From Campylobacterales bacterium (GTDB lineage: Bacteria; Campylobacterota; Campylobacteria; Campylobacterales; JALSKU01): a stretch of 63,419 nucleotides of DNA. The stretch lies in assembly GCA_027044945.1 (NCBI GenBank), contig JALUBK010000045.1:1-63419 (forward strand), written 5' to 3'. Shown here piece by piece: positions 1 to 7,095 of this stretch. The translations under genes and the position numbers were made by a program. The notes beneath the pieces are model-generated. The model was not told the DNA's origin and made no database searches. It worked only from the letters and a program-made list of their open reading frames with translations. Each line of letters opens with the position of its first letter. Positions within the stretch are counted from its first letter, which is position 1.

Positions 1-45
1 AGAAATCCAATTTCAAATTTAGGCACTACAAATACTATAATTTTT

Positions 46-392
46 CTAAAATATAAGGAGTAGAGAAAATACAGGGGTCGAGGGTTTGACTTTTGACTTC
101 TTCAAAATCCTAGATATTCTAGAGCTTGATAGCCCTAAAACTTTGCAACTTCAGTTTGTGTAAAACCATCTTTGGTAGCTTTTTGGATTTGAATATCTCT
201 TTTGCTTTTTGATAAATCTTTTGTAAAACAATCTTCTATTTTCAATTTTTGATTTATCTTTTTCTGATACTTCACAAACTATTTCTAAAAATTTATCTTT
301 ATCTTTTGGTTCTAAAAATACTATTCATCTCTCAACTCCACGATTGTAAACATGATGATAACTTGCACTCTCTACTCTTGGTGTCTTGTCAT
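46..392 (-). pseudogene. Degraded REP-associated tyrosine transposase (RAYT, IS200-like Y1 family)
   Basis: Reading the minus strand from an ATG at 392, preceded by AGGAG, gives RAYT N-terminal signatures (VESASYHHVYNRGVER, then FLEPKDKDKFLEIV). A frame slip near codon 4 and an in-frame TGA after GVER break it. The last ~45 codons give the family's C-terminal helix-turn-helix (GFTQTEVAK, then LGLSSSRISRILKKSKVKP) in another frame, ending at a TAG at 46-48. The remnant is only ~115 codons while intact RAYTs are usually about 200-300 aa, so the middle part with the catalytic Tyr appears deleted. At least three lesions plus the deletion make it non-functional. Family assignment is from recognised motifs, not a search. 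It lies just downstream of the lipoprotein gene and is flanked by inverted copies of a 24-25 nt motif. Confidence 0.8.
74..98 (+). repeat. Left copy of RAYT-associated inverted motif
   Basis: The plus strand here reads GGGGTCGAGGGTTTGACTTT and continues to 98. It matches the reverse complement of 428-451 at 22 of 24 aligned bases (75-98). On the minus strand it overlaps the last codons of the RAYT remnant. Motifs of this kind are commonly found around RAYT genes, and I infer it is a former recognition or end sequence. Confidence 0.7.
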
Positions 393-427
393 AGTTTCTC
401 CTATTTTGGAAAAAATAGCAGAATTTT

Positions 428-451
428 AGTCAAAAGTCAAAACCCCGACCC
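428..451 (-). repeat. Right copy of RAYT-associated inverted motif
   Basis: The minus strand reads GGGTCGGGGTTTTGACTTTT and continues to 428. It is an inverted partner of 74-98. It sits about 36 nt upstream of the RAYT start codon and 18 nt past the stop codon of the lipoprotein gene, so it marks the boundary between the element and the conserved operon. Confidence 0.7.
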
Positions 452-468
452 TTATTTTCTTTTGCTTT

Positions 469-1083
469 TTATTTTTTTTGCTTATCACAATTACTTATGC
501 AAATCTTTTTCATCTGTATTTCACCTCCACAATTTAAAAAACAAATGTTAAAATTTTTACTGCAACCACAGTTATTTGAACAAACTCTTTGCTCATTTGC
601 AACTATTTCATTCAAACTTTCTTCTTTTGGCTGTATCGGTTTTTTTGGTTTTGTGTTTAATAATTCTCGTATCATATATCTCAAATCATCTTCTCTATTA
701 CAAGCATAGTTATCATGATGAGTGGCACATCTATTTTTAAAATATAAATAATCTTTGTAATTCTGATTGTATTCATTTTGCCAATTAAAATTTTTTGAGT
801 TATACTCATGTAAATCTTGAAGATATTCATTATATTTTTTTTGATATTGTTCATCATCAATATTTTTTATATCTTTTGCTCTTTGAAAAGCATCATTTAG
901 ACATTGATTGTATATACTATTGCAATTTATATTGCACTTCTCGTATGAAATTTGGCAACTTTTTATACATTGCTTTGCTTTTTTGCCAACAGGAGGAATA
1001 TAAACTTGTTTAATCGCATATTCTGGTGCACAACCAGTTAAAAAAAGTATAAAAATGAAAAATGAAAAAATATATTTTATCAT
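469..1083 (-). CDS. Cysteine-rich lipoprotein with CX3C repeats, function unknown
   Basis: The 204-aa product starts with a lipoprotein signal peptide; the lipobox LTGC puts the acylated Cys at 18, so the mature protein is predicted to be membrane-anchored on the periplasmic side. It has 15 cysteines. Five pairs have CX3C spacing (39/43, 50/54, 168/172, 181/185, 195/199). Residues 39-61 form an 11-residue repeat with C at 39, 50, 61 and 43, 54 and Y at 47 and 58. The middle (70-118) is polar, rich in Tyr, Asn and Lys, and probably helical. I do not recognise the family. It is the last gene of the slyD-to-ttcA run, starting 9 nt after the TtcA-like stop with GGAT upstream. Disulfide bonding or metal binding is plausible but inferred. 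Confidence 0.8.
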   Translation of the reverse strand: MIKYIFSFFIFILFLTGCAPEYAIKQVYIPPVGKKAKQCIKSCQISYEKCNINCNSIYNQCLNDAFQRAKDIKNIDDEQYQKKYNEYLQDLHEYNSKNFNWQNEYNQNYKDYLYFKNRCATHHDNYACNREDDLRYMIRELLNTKPKKPIQPKEESLNEIVANEQRVCSNNCGCSKNFNICFLNCGGEIQMKKICISNCDKQKK

Positions 1084-1092
1084 ATCAAATCC

Positions 1093-1833
1093 TTATAAAA
1101 AACTATCTTTATGTATATGTTCAAAAGCTGCTTTTAAGGATACAAAAAGATTATGGTTATTTTCTTCCATGTCTTTTAACATTTTTTTTGTATTTGCTCT
1201 AGCATGAGGCATTTTTACATCAAATCTAAAAGCAGGACAAGCTTCATCCCCAACAAGAGGAAATTTATTGACCTTAGCACAATCAATAAGTTGTCTCTCT
1301 CTTACAAGAATTAAAGGTCTTATTACTTCAAGACCGTTTTGTGCTTTATATTTAGGAGGCAAACTTCTTAAAGCTCCGTTATACATAAAATTCATAAAAA
1401 AACTCTCTGCTGCATCATCAAAATGGTGTCCTAAAGCAACTTTGTTATATCCGTTTTTTAAAGCAAAACTATACAATGCTCCTCGTCTCATTCTTGAAAA
1501 AAAACTGCAAAATGATGAATTTTTTCTTATTTTATCTTTAGCTAGTTCAAAAGTATTTGTATTATAGATTTCAAAAGGAATTCCATATTTATTGCAATGA
1601 TTTGATAAAGTCGAAAGATCTTCACCCATGCCATAAGTAATACAAACTGCTTTGAATTCAAAATCAAAAGGAGCAACTTTTTGCTGATGGTTTAAAATAT
1701 GAGCCAAAGTCAAAGAATCTTTTCCTCCGCTAAGACCCAAAAGAACTTTATCACCTTCTTCGATTAAATTAAATTTTGCATTTGTTCTACCGATAGTTCT
1801 TAAAAGTTTTTTGCTTATAATTACTTTTTTCAC
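1093..1833 (-). CDS. TtcA-like PP-loop ATPase (tRNA 2-thiocytidine synthase family)
   Basis: The 246-aa protein has the PP-loop SGGKDS (35-40) and the HHFDD motif (136-140) of TtcA/TilS-type adenylating enzymes. Classical TtcA inserts sulfur at C32 of tRNA and holds a 4Fe-4S cluster with three cysteines, two in a CxxC. Here Cys109 is followed by S-F-F, so the second Cys of CxxC is Phe112; the later Cys (199, in DEACPAFRFD) is present. The surrounding SRMRRGALY segment aligns well with the SRLRRG of TtcA. The start is GTG at 1833, overlapping the mtn stop by 4 nt. ttcA orthology is plausible; the altered cluster site leaves the exact tRNA modification open. Confidence 0.85.
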   Translation of the reverse strand: MKKVIISKKLLRTIGRTNAKFNLIEEGDKVLLGLSGGKDSLTLAHILNHQQKVAPFDFEFKAVCITYGMGEDLSTLSNHCNKYGIPFEIYNTNTFELAKDKIRKNSSFCSFFSRMRRGALYSFALKNGYNKVALGHHFDDAAESFFMNFMYNGALRSLPPKYKAQNGLEVIRPLILVRERQLIDCAKVNKFPLVGDEACPAFRFDVKMPHARANTKKMLKDMEENNHNLFVSLKAAFEHIHKDSFL

Positions 1834-2519
1834 TTAATTTTATCCAGCATTGATATTAAAAAATCAGCACTATTTTTAGCTGAACTTTTCAAAAATTCAT
1901 CAAAATCAAAACCTGCATCCATATCTGCTGCATCACTAATAGCTCTAAGGATAAAAAATGGCACTCTTAAAGAGTATGCAACAACTGCTACACTAGCACC
2001 CTCCATCTCCAATGCATCTGCTTTAAATTTTTTTCGTATCCACTCTTTTTTTTCTTTATTAGCTACAAATTGATCTCCTGTTGCAATAATACCTTCTTTT
2101 AATTTAATACCTTTTTCTTTTGCAATATCTATCGCAATTTTTATCAAAGTTTCATCTGCTTTGTAATAAATTTTTCCTTCAGGAACATATCCATAAGGAT
2201 GCCCAAAAGCTGTAATGTCAAGATCATGCTGACATAAAGCAGTAGCCACGATAAGATCTCCTATATGTAAATCATTATTTATAGCTCCAGCTACTCCACT
2301 AAAAAGAAGTTTTTCTATTTTAAATTTTTCTATCATTATTGTAGCAGTCAAAGAAGCATATACTTTCCCAATTTTGCTATAAGCTATAACAATATCATTA
2401 TCTTTATATTTTGCAATATAATATTTATTATCAGCATAATCAACAGTTTCATATTCTTTAAAAAATTTCAAAAGAGGTTCAATCTCTTCTTGCATTGCAC
2501 CCATCAAACCTATAATCAT
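1830..2519 (-). CDS. mtn: 5'-methylthioadenosine/S-adenosylhomocysteine (and aminodeoxyfutalosine) nucleosidase
   Basis: The 229-aa protein is full length for the MTAN/Pfs family. It hydrolyses the N-glycosidic bond of MTA and SAH in the cytoplasm, releasing adenine. Visible signatures are GAMQEEIEPLL at 7-17 (the conserved catalytic Glu region), SGVAGAINNDLHIGDL near 74-89, the substrate-binding EMEGASVA near 171-178 and RAISDAAD (catalytic Asp) near 193. In Helicobacter and Campylobacter the same enzyme acts on 6-amino-6-deoxyfutalosine in menaquinone synthesis (MqnB role), and I infer that also here. It overlaps both neighbours by 4 nt. Confidence 0.95.
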   Translation of the reverse strand: MIIGLMGAMQEEIEPLLKFFKEYETVDYADNKYYIAKYKDNDIVIAYSKIGKVYASLTATIMIEKFKIEKLLFSGVAGAINNDLHIGDLIVATALCQHDLDITAFGHPYGYVPEGKIYYKADETLIKIAIDIAKEKGIKLKEGIIATGDQFVANKEKKEWIRKKFKADALEMEGASVAVVAYSLRVPFFILRAISDAADMDAGFDFDEFLKSSAKNSADFLISMLDKIK

Positions 2520-3283
2520 ATATTTATCCTTAAAAGATATTTTTCCGTTTTAGAAAGTGTTTTAGAAAGTTTTCCTATTAAAAGTGTTTCGTCAAACAAA
2601 GAGGCTTCTTGTTCAATATCTCCTTTTGGATTTATTATTTTACTTCCGCCCCAAAAACCAAGCCCATCTTCAAATCCAACTCTATTTGCAAAAACAATAT
2701 AAGTTCCACTTAATTGTGCAGTAGTAGAAAGAATATTATTCCATTTTTTCTCTATAGACAAACCGTTATTTTTAAAAACTCTAGCAGGAGAAGAAGCAAG
2801 CACATAAACAATATCAGGTTTAATGGAAACTATTTTTTCTATAATTTTTGAATTCCACAAATCTTCACAAATAACACTCATACTGTTTGCATATTTTGTT
2901 TGAAAATTCTCTACCGTATCTCCTGAAAAAAAGAATCTTGCTTCTTGAAATAATCCATAATTTGGAAGAGTATTTTTATGATAAATATTGGTAACTTTAT
3001 TATCACTAAAATAAATTGCACTATTATAAATTTTATATTTTTCTCTTAATGCTACGCCCAATAAAATATCGATATCTTTACTTGCTTTTTTAAAAATTTC
3101 TAACTCTTCAATTTCATATGCATCTTCAAAAACTAAATCCATCATAGTGTATCCGTTTAAAGATAATTCAGGGAAAATCACAATATTACAATTTTCATAT
3201 TTTGCTTTATTGATAAATTCTAAATGTTTATCAATATTATCTCTTGATAGTTTTGATGAAATTTGAGCAATTGCAACTTTCAT
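2516..3283 (-). CDS. Carbon-nitrogen hydrolase (nitrilase superfamily amidase)
   Basis: The 255-aa single-domain nitrilase-fold protein keeps the Glu-Lys-Cys triad: Glu39 in FPELSLNGY, Lys103 in YHKNTLPNYG and Cys139 in ICEDLW. The motif style resembles glutaminase domains of NAD synthetases and N-carbamoyl or omega-amidase enzymes, but no synthetase domain is attached and the substrate cannot be read from sequence. It lies between fabD and mtn with a 4-nt overlap to mtn and a short gap to fabD, so it is co-transcribed. Compare the paralogue at 28650-29447, which lacks the catalytic Cys. Confidence 0.85.
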   Translation of the reverse strand: MKVAIAQISSKLSRDNIDKHLEFINKAKYENCNIVIFPELSLNGYTMMDLVFEDAYEIEELEIFKKASKDIDILLGVALREKYKIYNSAIYFSDNKVTNIYHKNTLPNYGLFQEARFFFSGDTVENFQTKYANSMSVICEDLWNSKIIEKIVSIKPDIVYVLASSPARVFKNNGLSIEKKWNNILSTTAQLSGTYIVFANRVGFEDGLGFWGGSKIINPKGDIEQEASLFDETLLIGKLSKTLSKTEKYLLRINI

Positions 3284-3292
3284 AATGAATCC

Positions 3293-4231
3293 TTATTTTT
3301 CCAACTCTTCATATACTTTTTGCAAAGAATCCATATCAACAATGCTTAAAGTTGGTTTTTTTGTAATTCTTCTATTTAATCCTCTTAAAACATTTCCACC
3401 AAATTCAATATACAAATCAGCGATATTATCTATATTTCTAATAGATTGTTTATACAAAACAGGTTTGACTAATTGCTCAGACAATAAAGATACAGCTTCA
3501 TCTTTCGTTTCATAAGGCTGAGAAGTTACATTGGAAACAACTGGAGAAATAAATTCATTTTTTAAAAATTTTTTCAAATATGGTTTTAATGCATTAGAAG
3601 CTTCCAAAAGCAAAGGGCAATGACTAGCTACTGACATATTTAACACTATTGCTCTTTTTGCACCCGCTTTTTTGAAAACTTCTTCCATGTCAATCAAATC
3701 ATTTTTTATACCTGCGATAACCAATTGACCATCGCTATTATAATTAGCAGGCCAAATTTTTTTACCTTTTTCTCTGGCTTCTTTTGTAATTTCTTCTACT
3801 TTTTCATCTTTTAATCCTATAAGTGCCATCATTCCAGCATCAATATTTTCACAATTGTTTTTCATTAAAAGGCCTCTTTTATGAGTCAATTCAACTCCGT
3901 CAAGATAATTAAGAGAACCAACACTCACTAAAGCAGAAAATTCACCAAGAGAATGACCTAATGCGAATGAAGCTCTAGTCATCATTTCGTTTTCAAAAAT
4001 TTTATGAGCGATTGAACTTATTAAAAGTATTGCAGGTTGAGTATATTCAGTTTGTTCTAAAAGAGTATTTTCTTCAAATAGCAAATGTTTAAAATCCACT
4101 CCTATTCTATCACTGGCATTTTGAATCATCTCTTTTGCTAAAATATTTGATTCATAAAAACTCTTTCCCATGCCTATGATTTGGCTTCCTTGTCCTGGGA
4201 ATAAAAATACGACTTTTTTTGTTTTTTGCAT
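3293..4231 (-). CDS. fabD: Malonyl-CoA:acyl carrier protein transacylase
   Basis: FabD moves malonyl from CoA to ACP to supply fatty acid elongation in the cytoplasm. The 312-aa length fits the family. The oxyanion motif GQGSQ is at 13-17, the nucleophile Ser94 in GHSLGE and the catalytic His204 in ASHCPLL. The start has GGAGAAATA directly upstream and overlaps the preceding regulator stop by one base. It sits apart from other fab genes, in an operon with slyD, a regulator and mtn. Confidence 0.96.
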   Translation of the reverse strand: MQKTKKVVFLFPGQGSQIIGMGKSFYESNILAKEMIQNASDRIGVDFKHLLFEENTLLEQTEYTQPAILLISSIAHKIFENEMMTRASFALGHSLGEFSALVSVGSLNYLDGVELTHKRGLLMKNNCENIDAGMMALIGLKDEKVEEITKEAREKGKKIWPANYNSDGQLVIAGIKNDLIDMEEVFKKAGAKRAIVLNMSVASHCPLLLEASNALKPYLKKFLKNEFISPVVSNVTSQPYETKDEAVSLLSEQLVKPVLYKQSIRNIDNIADLYIEFGGNVLRGLNRRITKKPTLSIVDMDSLQKVYEELEK

Positions 4232-4986
4232 TATTTCTCCTGTAAATTATATTCTAAAATTTTCTTTCTTAAAGTATTTCTATTTATCCCAAATTGTTTG
4301 GATATGTTAAGCTGTGATCTATATTTTTCAAATCCTGCTTTAATAAGAGGTATTTCATAAAGATATATATTATTTCGATAATCATTTTTAGTTCCAATTC
4401 TTGTTTTTAATAATTCTTGAATAACTTGTATAATATCATCTTCGCTTAAAAATTTTTTAATGATAGCTTTATAAATACTAAATTTCAACGAATAGCAATT
4501 TTTATCTATATTTAATTTAATTTTTTTTAAATCCAAATCAATATCTATATTTAATTCTTGTAAAATATCATTTAAAAATTTTTTAGCTAAAGGATATATA
4601 TCTTCTTTTCTTTCATGAAGTGGAGGAATTTTTATCTTTAAGCTAAAAAATCTATCTCTAACTTTTTCAAATAATTCTTTGTTGGACAATCCAATAATTC
4701 TTGTTTTATTTTTTTTAATATTTGTTTCCAAGAGATCCAAATGTTTAATATAGTCAAAATTTTTTATGATTACAGTGTTATTATGGTTTATTAAATCAAT
4801 AATATATTTTATCTCATTTTTTCCATTTATAACAGTAGTATCTGATATGATTTTGGCAAGAAAAGTTTTTCCTACTCCAACTTCTCCTTCAATAAGAACA
4901 TTTACATCTAAATTTTTAAGTAAAAGTGCTGATTTAAGGGCCTCTTGCGAAGCCCTACTTTTAGCTATAAAACTATTGACATTCAC
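4231..4986 (-). CDS. Truncated NtrC-type AAA+ / Fis-type HTH regulator
   Basis: The protein has a Walker A motif (GEVGVGKT), the PPLHERKEDIYPLAKKFL segment typical of sigma54 activators, and a C-terminal Fis-type helix-turn-helix (SQLNISKQFGINRNTLRKKI). The GAFTGA loop that contacts sigma54 is missing and Walker B is weak, so activation of sigma54 polymerase is unlikely; DNA binding is probable. An open frame runs up to a TTG at 5022 inside slyD, but that part is poly-Val made by reading the SlyD Cys codons out of frame. I prefer GTG at 4986 (251 aa), still overlapping slyD by 14 nt; the start is uncertain. Similar genes sit beside slyD/fabD in other Campylobacterota. Confidence 0.75.
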   Translation of the reverse strand: MNVNSFIAKSRASQEALKSALLLKNLDVNVLIEGEVGVGKTFLAKIISDTTVINGKNEIKYIIDLINHNNTVIIKNFDYIKHLDLLETNIKKNKTRIIGLSNKELFEKVRDRFFSLKIKIPPLHERKEDIYPLAKKFLNDILQELNIDIDLDLKKIKLNIDKNCYSLKFSIYKAIIKKFLSEDDIIQVIQELLKTRIGTKNDYRNNIYLYEIPLIKAGFEKYRSQLNISKQFGINRNTLRKKILEYNLQEK

Positions 4987-5479
4987 AACCTGTTCCACAA
5001 CTACAACAACCTTTGCCACCAACTACACCACTAGCAGCTTCTTCCATAGTTGCATCTCTTAACTCAAGCAAAGAAATATTAAACATTAAATCTTTACCGG
5101 CTAAAGGATGATTAAAATCAACAACAACATTTTTATCATCAAAACTTTTTACAACCACTTGAACTGTTTCTTGATTTTCTCCTTGTCCATAAAGTATCAT
5201 TCCAACTTCCAAATCAATTCCTGCAAATTGCTCTCTAGGAAGTGTTTGAACAGCTTCTGGATTAACTTCTCCATAAGCATCTTTAGCTTCAACAGCAATC
5301 TCAGCTTTGTCTCCAACTGACATTTCGCTTATTTTACTCTCAAGACCAGGTATAATTTGCCCTTTTCCGCTAATATACTCAAGTGGTTCTTTACCAATAT
5401 TACTATCTAAAATTGCACCTGTTTTAGCATCTTTTAACTCATACTCTATCTTTATGACCTTATTTTCGTTTTCTGCCAT
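4973..5479 (-). CDS. slyD: FKBP-type peptidyl-prolyl cis-trans isomerase, SlyD-like
   Basis: The 168-aa protein has the SlyD arrangement: FKBP halves (PLEYISGKGQIIPGLESKI near 31-49; VDFNHPLAGKDLMFNI near 121-136) flanking an insert-in-flap chaperone domain near 70-115, and a short Cys-rich tail (GCCSCGTGCECQ) instead of the His-rich tail of E. coli SlyD. The tail has six Cys and may bind metals such as nickel or zinc (inference). It is the first gene of the slyD-to-lipoprotein run, with TAGGAGTG before the ATG. Confidence 0.93.
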   Translation of the reverse strand: MAENENKVIKIEYELKDAKTGAILDSNIGKEPLEYISGKGQIIPGLESKISEMSVGDKAEIAVEAKDAYGEVNPEAVQTLPREQFAGIDLEVGMILYGQGENQETVQVVVKSFDDKNVVVDFNHPLAGKDLMFNISLLELRDATMEEAASGVVGGKGCCSCGTGCECQ

Positions 5480-5542
5480 ATCTACACTCCTAATATTTAT
5501 TAAGTTATGATTCTAACAAAAAACATATTTAATCAAGCTTTA

Positions 5543-5578
5543 TTAGCTAAAAAATATTACTTAAAATTTTTTAGCTAA
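5543..5578 (-). terminator. AT-rich inverted repeat at the end of the tol-pal operon
   Basis: A perfect 13-nt inverted repeat (TTAGCTAAAAAAT at 43-55 and its complement at 66-78) with a 10-nt loop spans the cpoB stop codon at 5561-5563. It has few G/C pairs, so it is a weak classical terminator, but its place between the Tol-Pal operon and the separately started slyD operon supports that role. Confidence 0.55.
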
Positions 5579-6454
5579 TTTTGCTTCTTTAGAAGTTGGA
5601 TATTTTTTAATTAAAATTATTTTAAATTTTTTAGCATTTTTGCTATCACCTATTTTCTTAAAAGACAAATAAGTATGGAACAATAAAGTTGGAGTAAAAC
5701 TCGTTGTTTTGCTATATAAAGTTATACTTTTTTTATAAAATTCTATTGCTTTTATATAATTTTTTGAAAAATAATTAATTTCACCAAGATAAAAATTACT
5801 TGTTGCAGGCAAGTATTTTCTTTTTATACTTTCTTGAAATAAAATTGTTGCTTTATTGTATTGTTTATTTTCAAAAAATTTTTTTGCATCTAAAAATATT
5901 TGTCTTCTTTTTTTTCTTGAAAATTGATTTTTAAAAGTTTGGCTTTGCAATTTTATAATTTTATTATTTATATTACTTTCAAAATCATTTAATTTTTTTT
6001 CAAAAGTTTCTTTTGAAATATAAGAATTATTAATAGAATCTATTAAAGAACTAAATTCAGATAAAACCAATTTGATTTTTTGATAATTTTTTTCTTGAGT
6101 AGAAATTGTTTGATTTAAATCATTTTTAATATTTTGTAATTGTTTTGAAAGATTTTCATCATTTTGTTGCAAAATAACAATTTTTTTGATTACTTGTGAA
6201 AATTGCATATTTTGAGATTGAACAACAGTTCTTATGCCATCTATATCTTCTTGCATATTAAACAATTTTGTTTTTAAAAAACCTACATTTGTCGAAAGTT
6301 TTTCAACTTCTCTTTTGTTTTTTAATATTACTTTTTCATCATTTGTAAGACCATAAGGATGAGCAATATTTAAATCGCCAGCTTCAAAAGCTGACGGTTC
6401 TACTGCACATAAATATATTGAAAAAATGAAAAAAATATATATTATTTTTAGCAT
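5561..6454 (-). CDS. cpoB: Tol-Pal system protein CpoB/YbgF-like
   Basis: The 297-aa periplasmic protein has an N-terminal signal peptide (about 1-17), a coiled-coil region (roughly 45-170), and C-terminal TPR-like repeats (about 185-297) of the form FFENKQYNKATILFQESI and YFSKNYIKAIEFYKKSI. CpoB coordinates Tol function with peptidoglycan synthesis at the division site. It is longer in the coil than E. coli CpoB. It lies 9 nt after pal as the last gene of the tol operon. Confidence 0.9.
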   Translation of the reverse strand: MLKIIYIFFIFSIYLCAVEPSAFEAGDLNIAHPYGLTNDEKVILKNKREVEKLSTNVGFLKTKLFNMQEDIDGIRTVVQSQNMQFSQVIKKIVILQQNDENLSKQLQNIKNDLNQTISTQEKNYQKIKLVLSEFSSLIDSINNSYISKETFEKKLNDFESNINNKIIKLQSQTFKNQFSRKKRRQIFLDAKKFFENKQYNKATILFQESIKRKYLPATSNFYLGEINYFSKNYIKAIEFYKKSITLYSKTTSFTPTLLFHTYLSFKKIGDSKNAKKFKIILIKKYPTSKEAKLAKKF

Positions 6455-6463
6455 ATTTTTTTA

Positions 6464-7045
6464 TTATGGTAAAAATTTAAAATCAACTCTTCTGTTTTTA
6501 GCCCAACAAGCTTTATTATGTTCGGTGCACACAGGATTGCTTTCACCATAACTTATAAGTGTCAATCTATTACTTTTTACACCTAATGCAACAAGTGCAT
6601 TTTTTACACTTTTAGCTCGTCTTAATCCTAAAGCATAATTATATTCATTGCTTCCCCATTCATCAGTATTTCCTTCCAATTTTACAGAAAATCCTTTTGA
6701 AGAATTTGATTTAATTAATTTAGAATCCTCAATAACTAAAGGCTTTTGATCGCTTCTGATATTATATTTATCAAAATCAAAATGAATTGTTTTTGCTTTT
6801 TGATCTAAAACAGTTATTTTATTGCTTATATTATTTCCATTATTATTAACATTATTAACACCATTAACACTGCTTTCACTCTCTCCTTGCTTCATGCTAT
6901 TTATTTTAGATATACCGCTATCTGCATTTTGTATTTTTTGTTGAGTGTTATTATTTTTAGCCATATTAATTTCTGGTGTTTTTTGGCTACATCCAGTAAA
7001 CAACAAAAGAGCTACACTTGCACCTAAGAATACCATTTTTTTCAT
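6464..7045 (-). CDS. pal: Peptidoglycan-associated lipoprotein Pal
   Basis: The 193-aa lipoprotein has lipobox FTGC with Cys19, a low-complexity Asn/Ser-rich linker (25-75), and an OmpA-like peptidoglycan-binding domain (about 85-193) with FDFDKYNIR, the NTDEWGSNEYNYALGLRRA segment and a final NRRVDFKF. Pal anchors the outer membrane to the cell wall and binds TolB. The OmpA domain contains a Cys pair near the end (CTEHNKACWAKNRR) that is common in Campylobacterota Pal proteins. It follows tolB by about 50 nt with AAGGACTTAAT before the ATG. Confidence 0.95.
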   Translation of the reverse strand: MKKMVFLGASVALLLFTGCSQKTPEINMAKNNNTQQKIQNADSGISKINSMKQGESESSVNGVNNVNNNGNNISNKITVLDQKAKTIHFDFDKYNIRSDQKPLVIEDSKLIKSNSSKGFSVKLEGNTDEWGSNEYNYALGLRRAKSVKNALVALGVKSNRLTLISYGESNPVCTEHNKACWAKNRRVDFKFLP

Positions 7046-7095
7046 ATTAAGTCCTTTTTTAAAATTTTATAACATTTTACCATTTTTTTCTTAAA

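Noticed and set aside
249-551. Plus-strand 100-codon frame over the RAYT remnant
   Set aside because: It runs antisense to recognisable RAYT codons, lacks a ribosome site and family features, and extends into the end of the lipoprotein gene.
4766-5062. Plus-strand frame with a Thr/Ser-rich C-terminus opposite slyD and the regulator
   Set aside because: It is the shadow of the poly-Val/Cys coding stretch; no conserved motif, and both minus-strand genes are convincing.
5543-5578. Inverted repeat read as a mobile-element end
   Set aside because: It spans a stop codon between two operons and has no partner or transposase nearby, so a terminator fits better.
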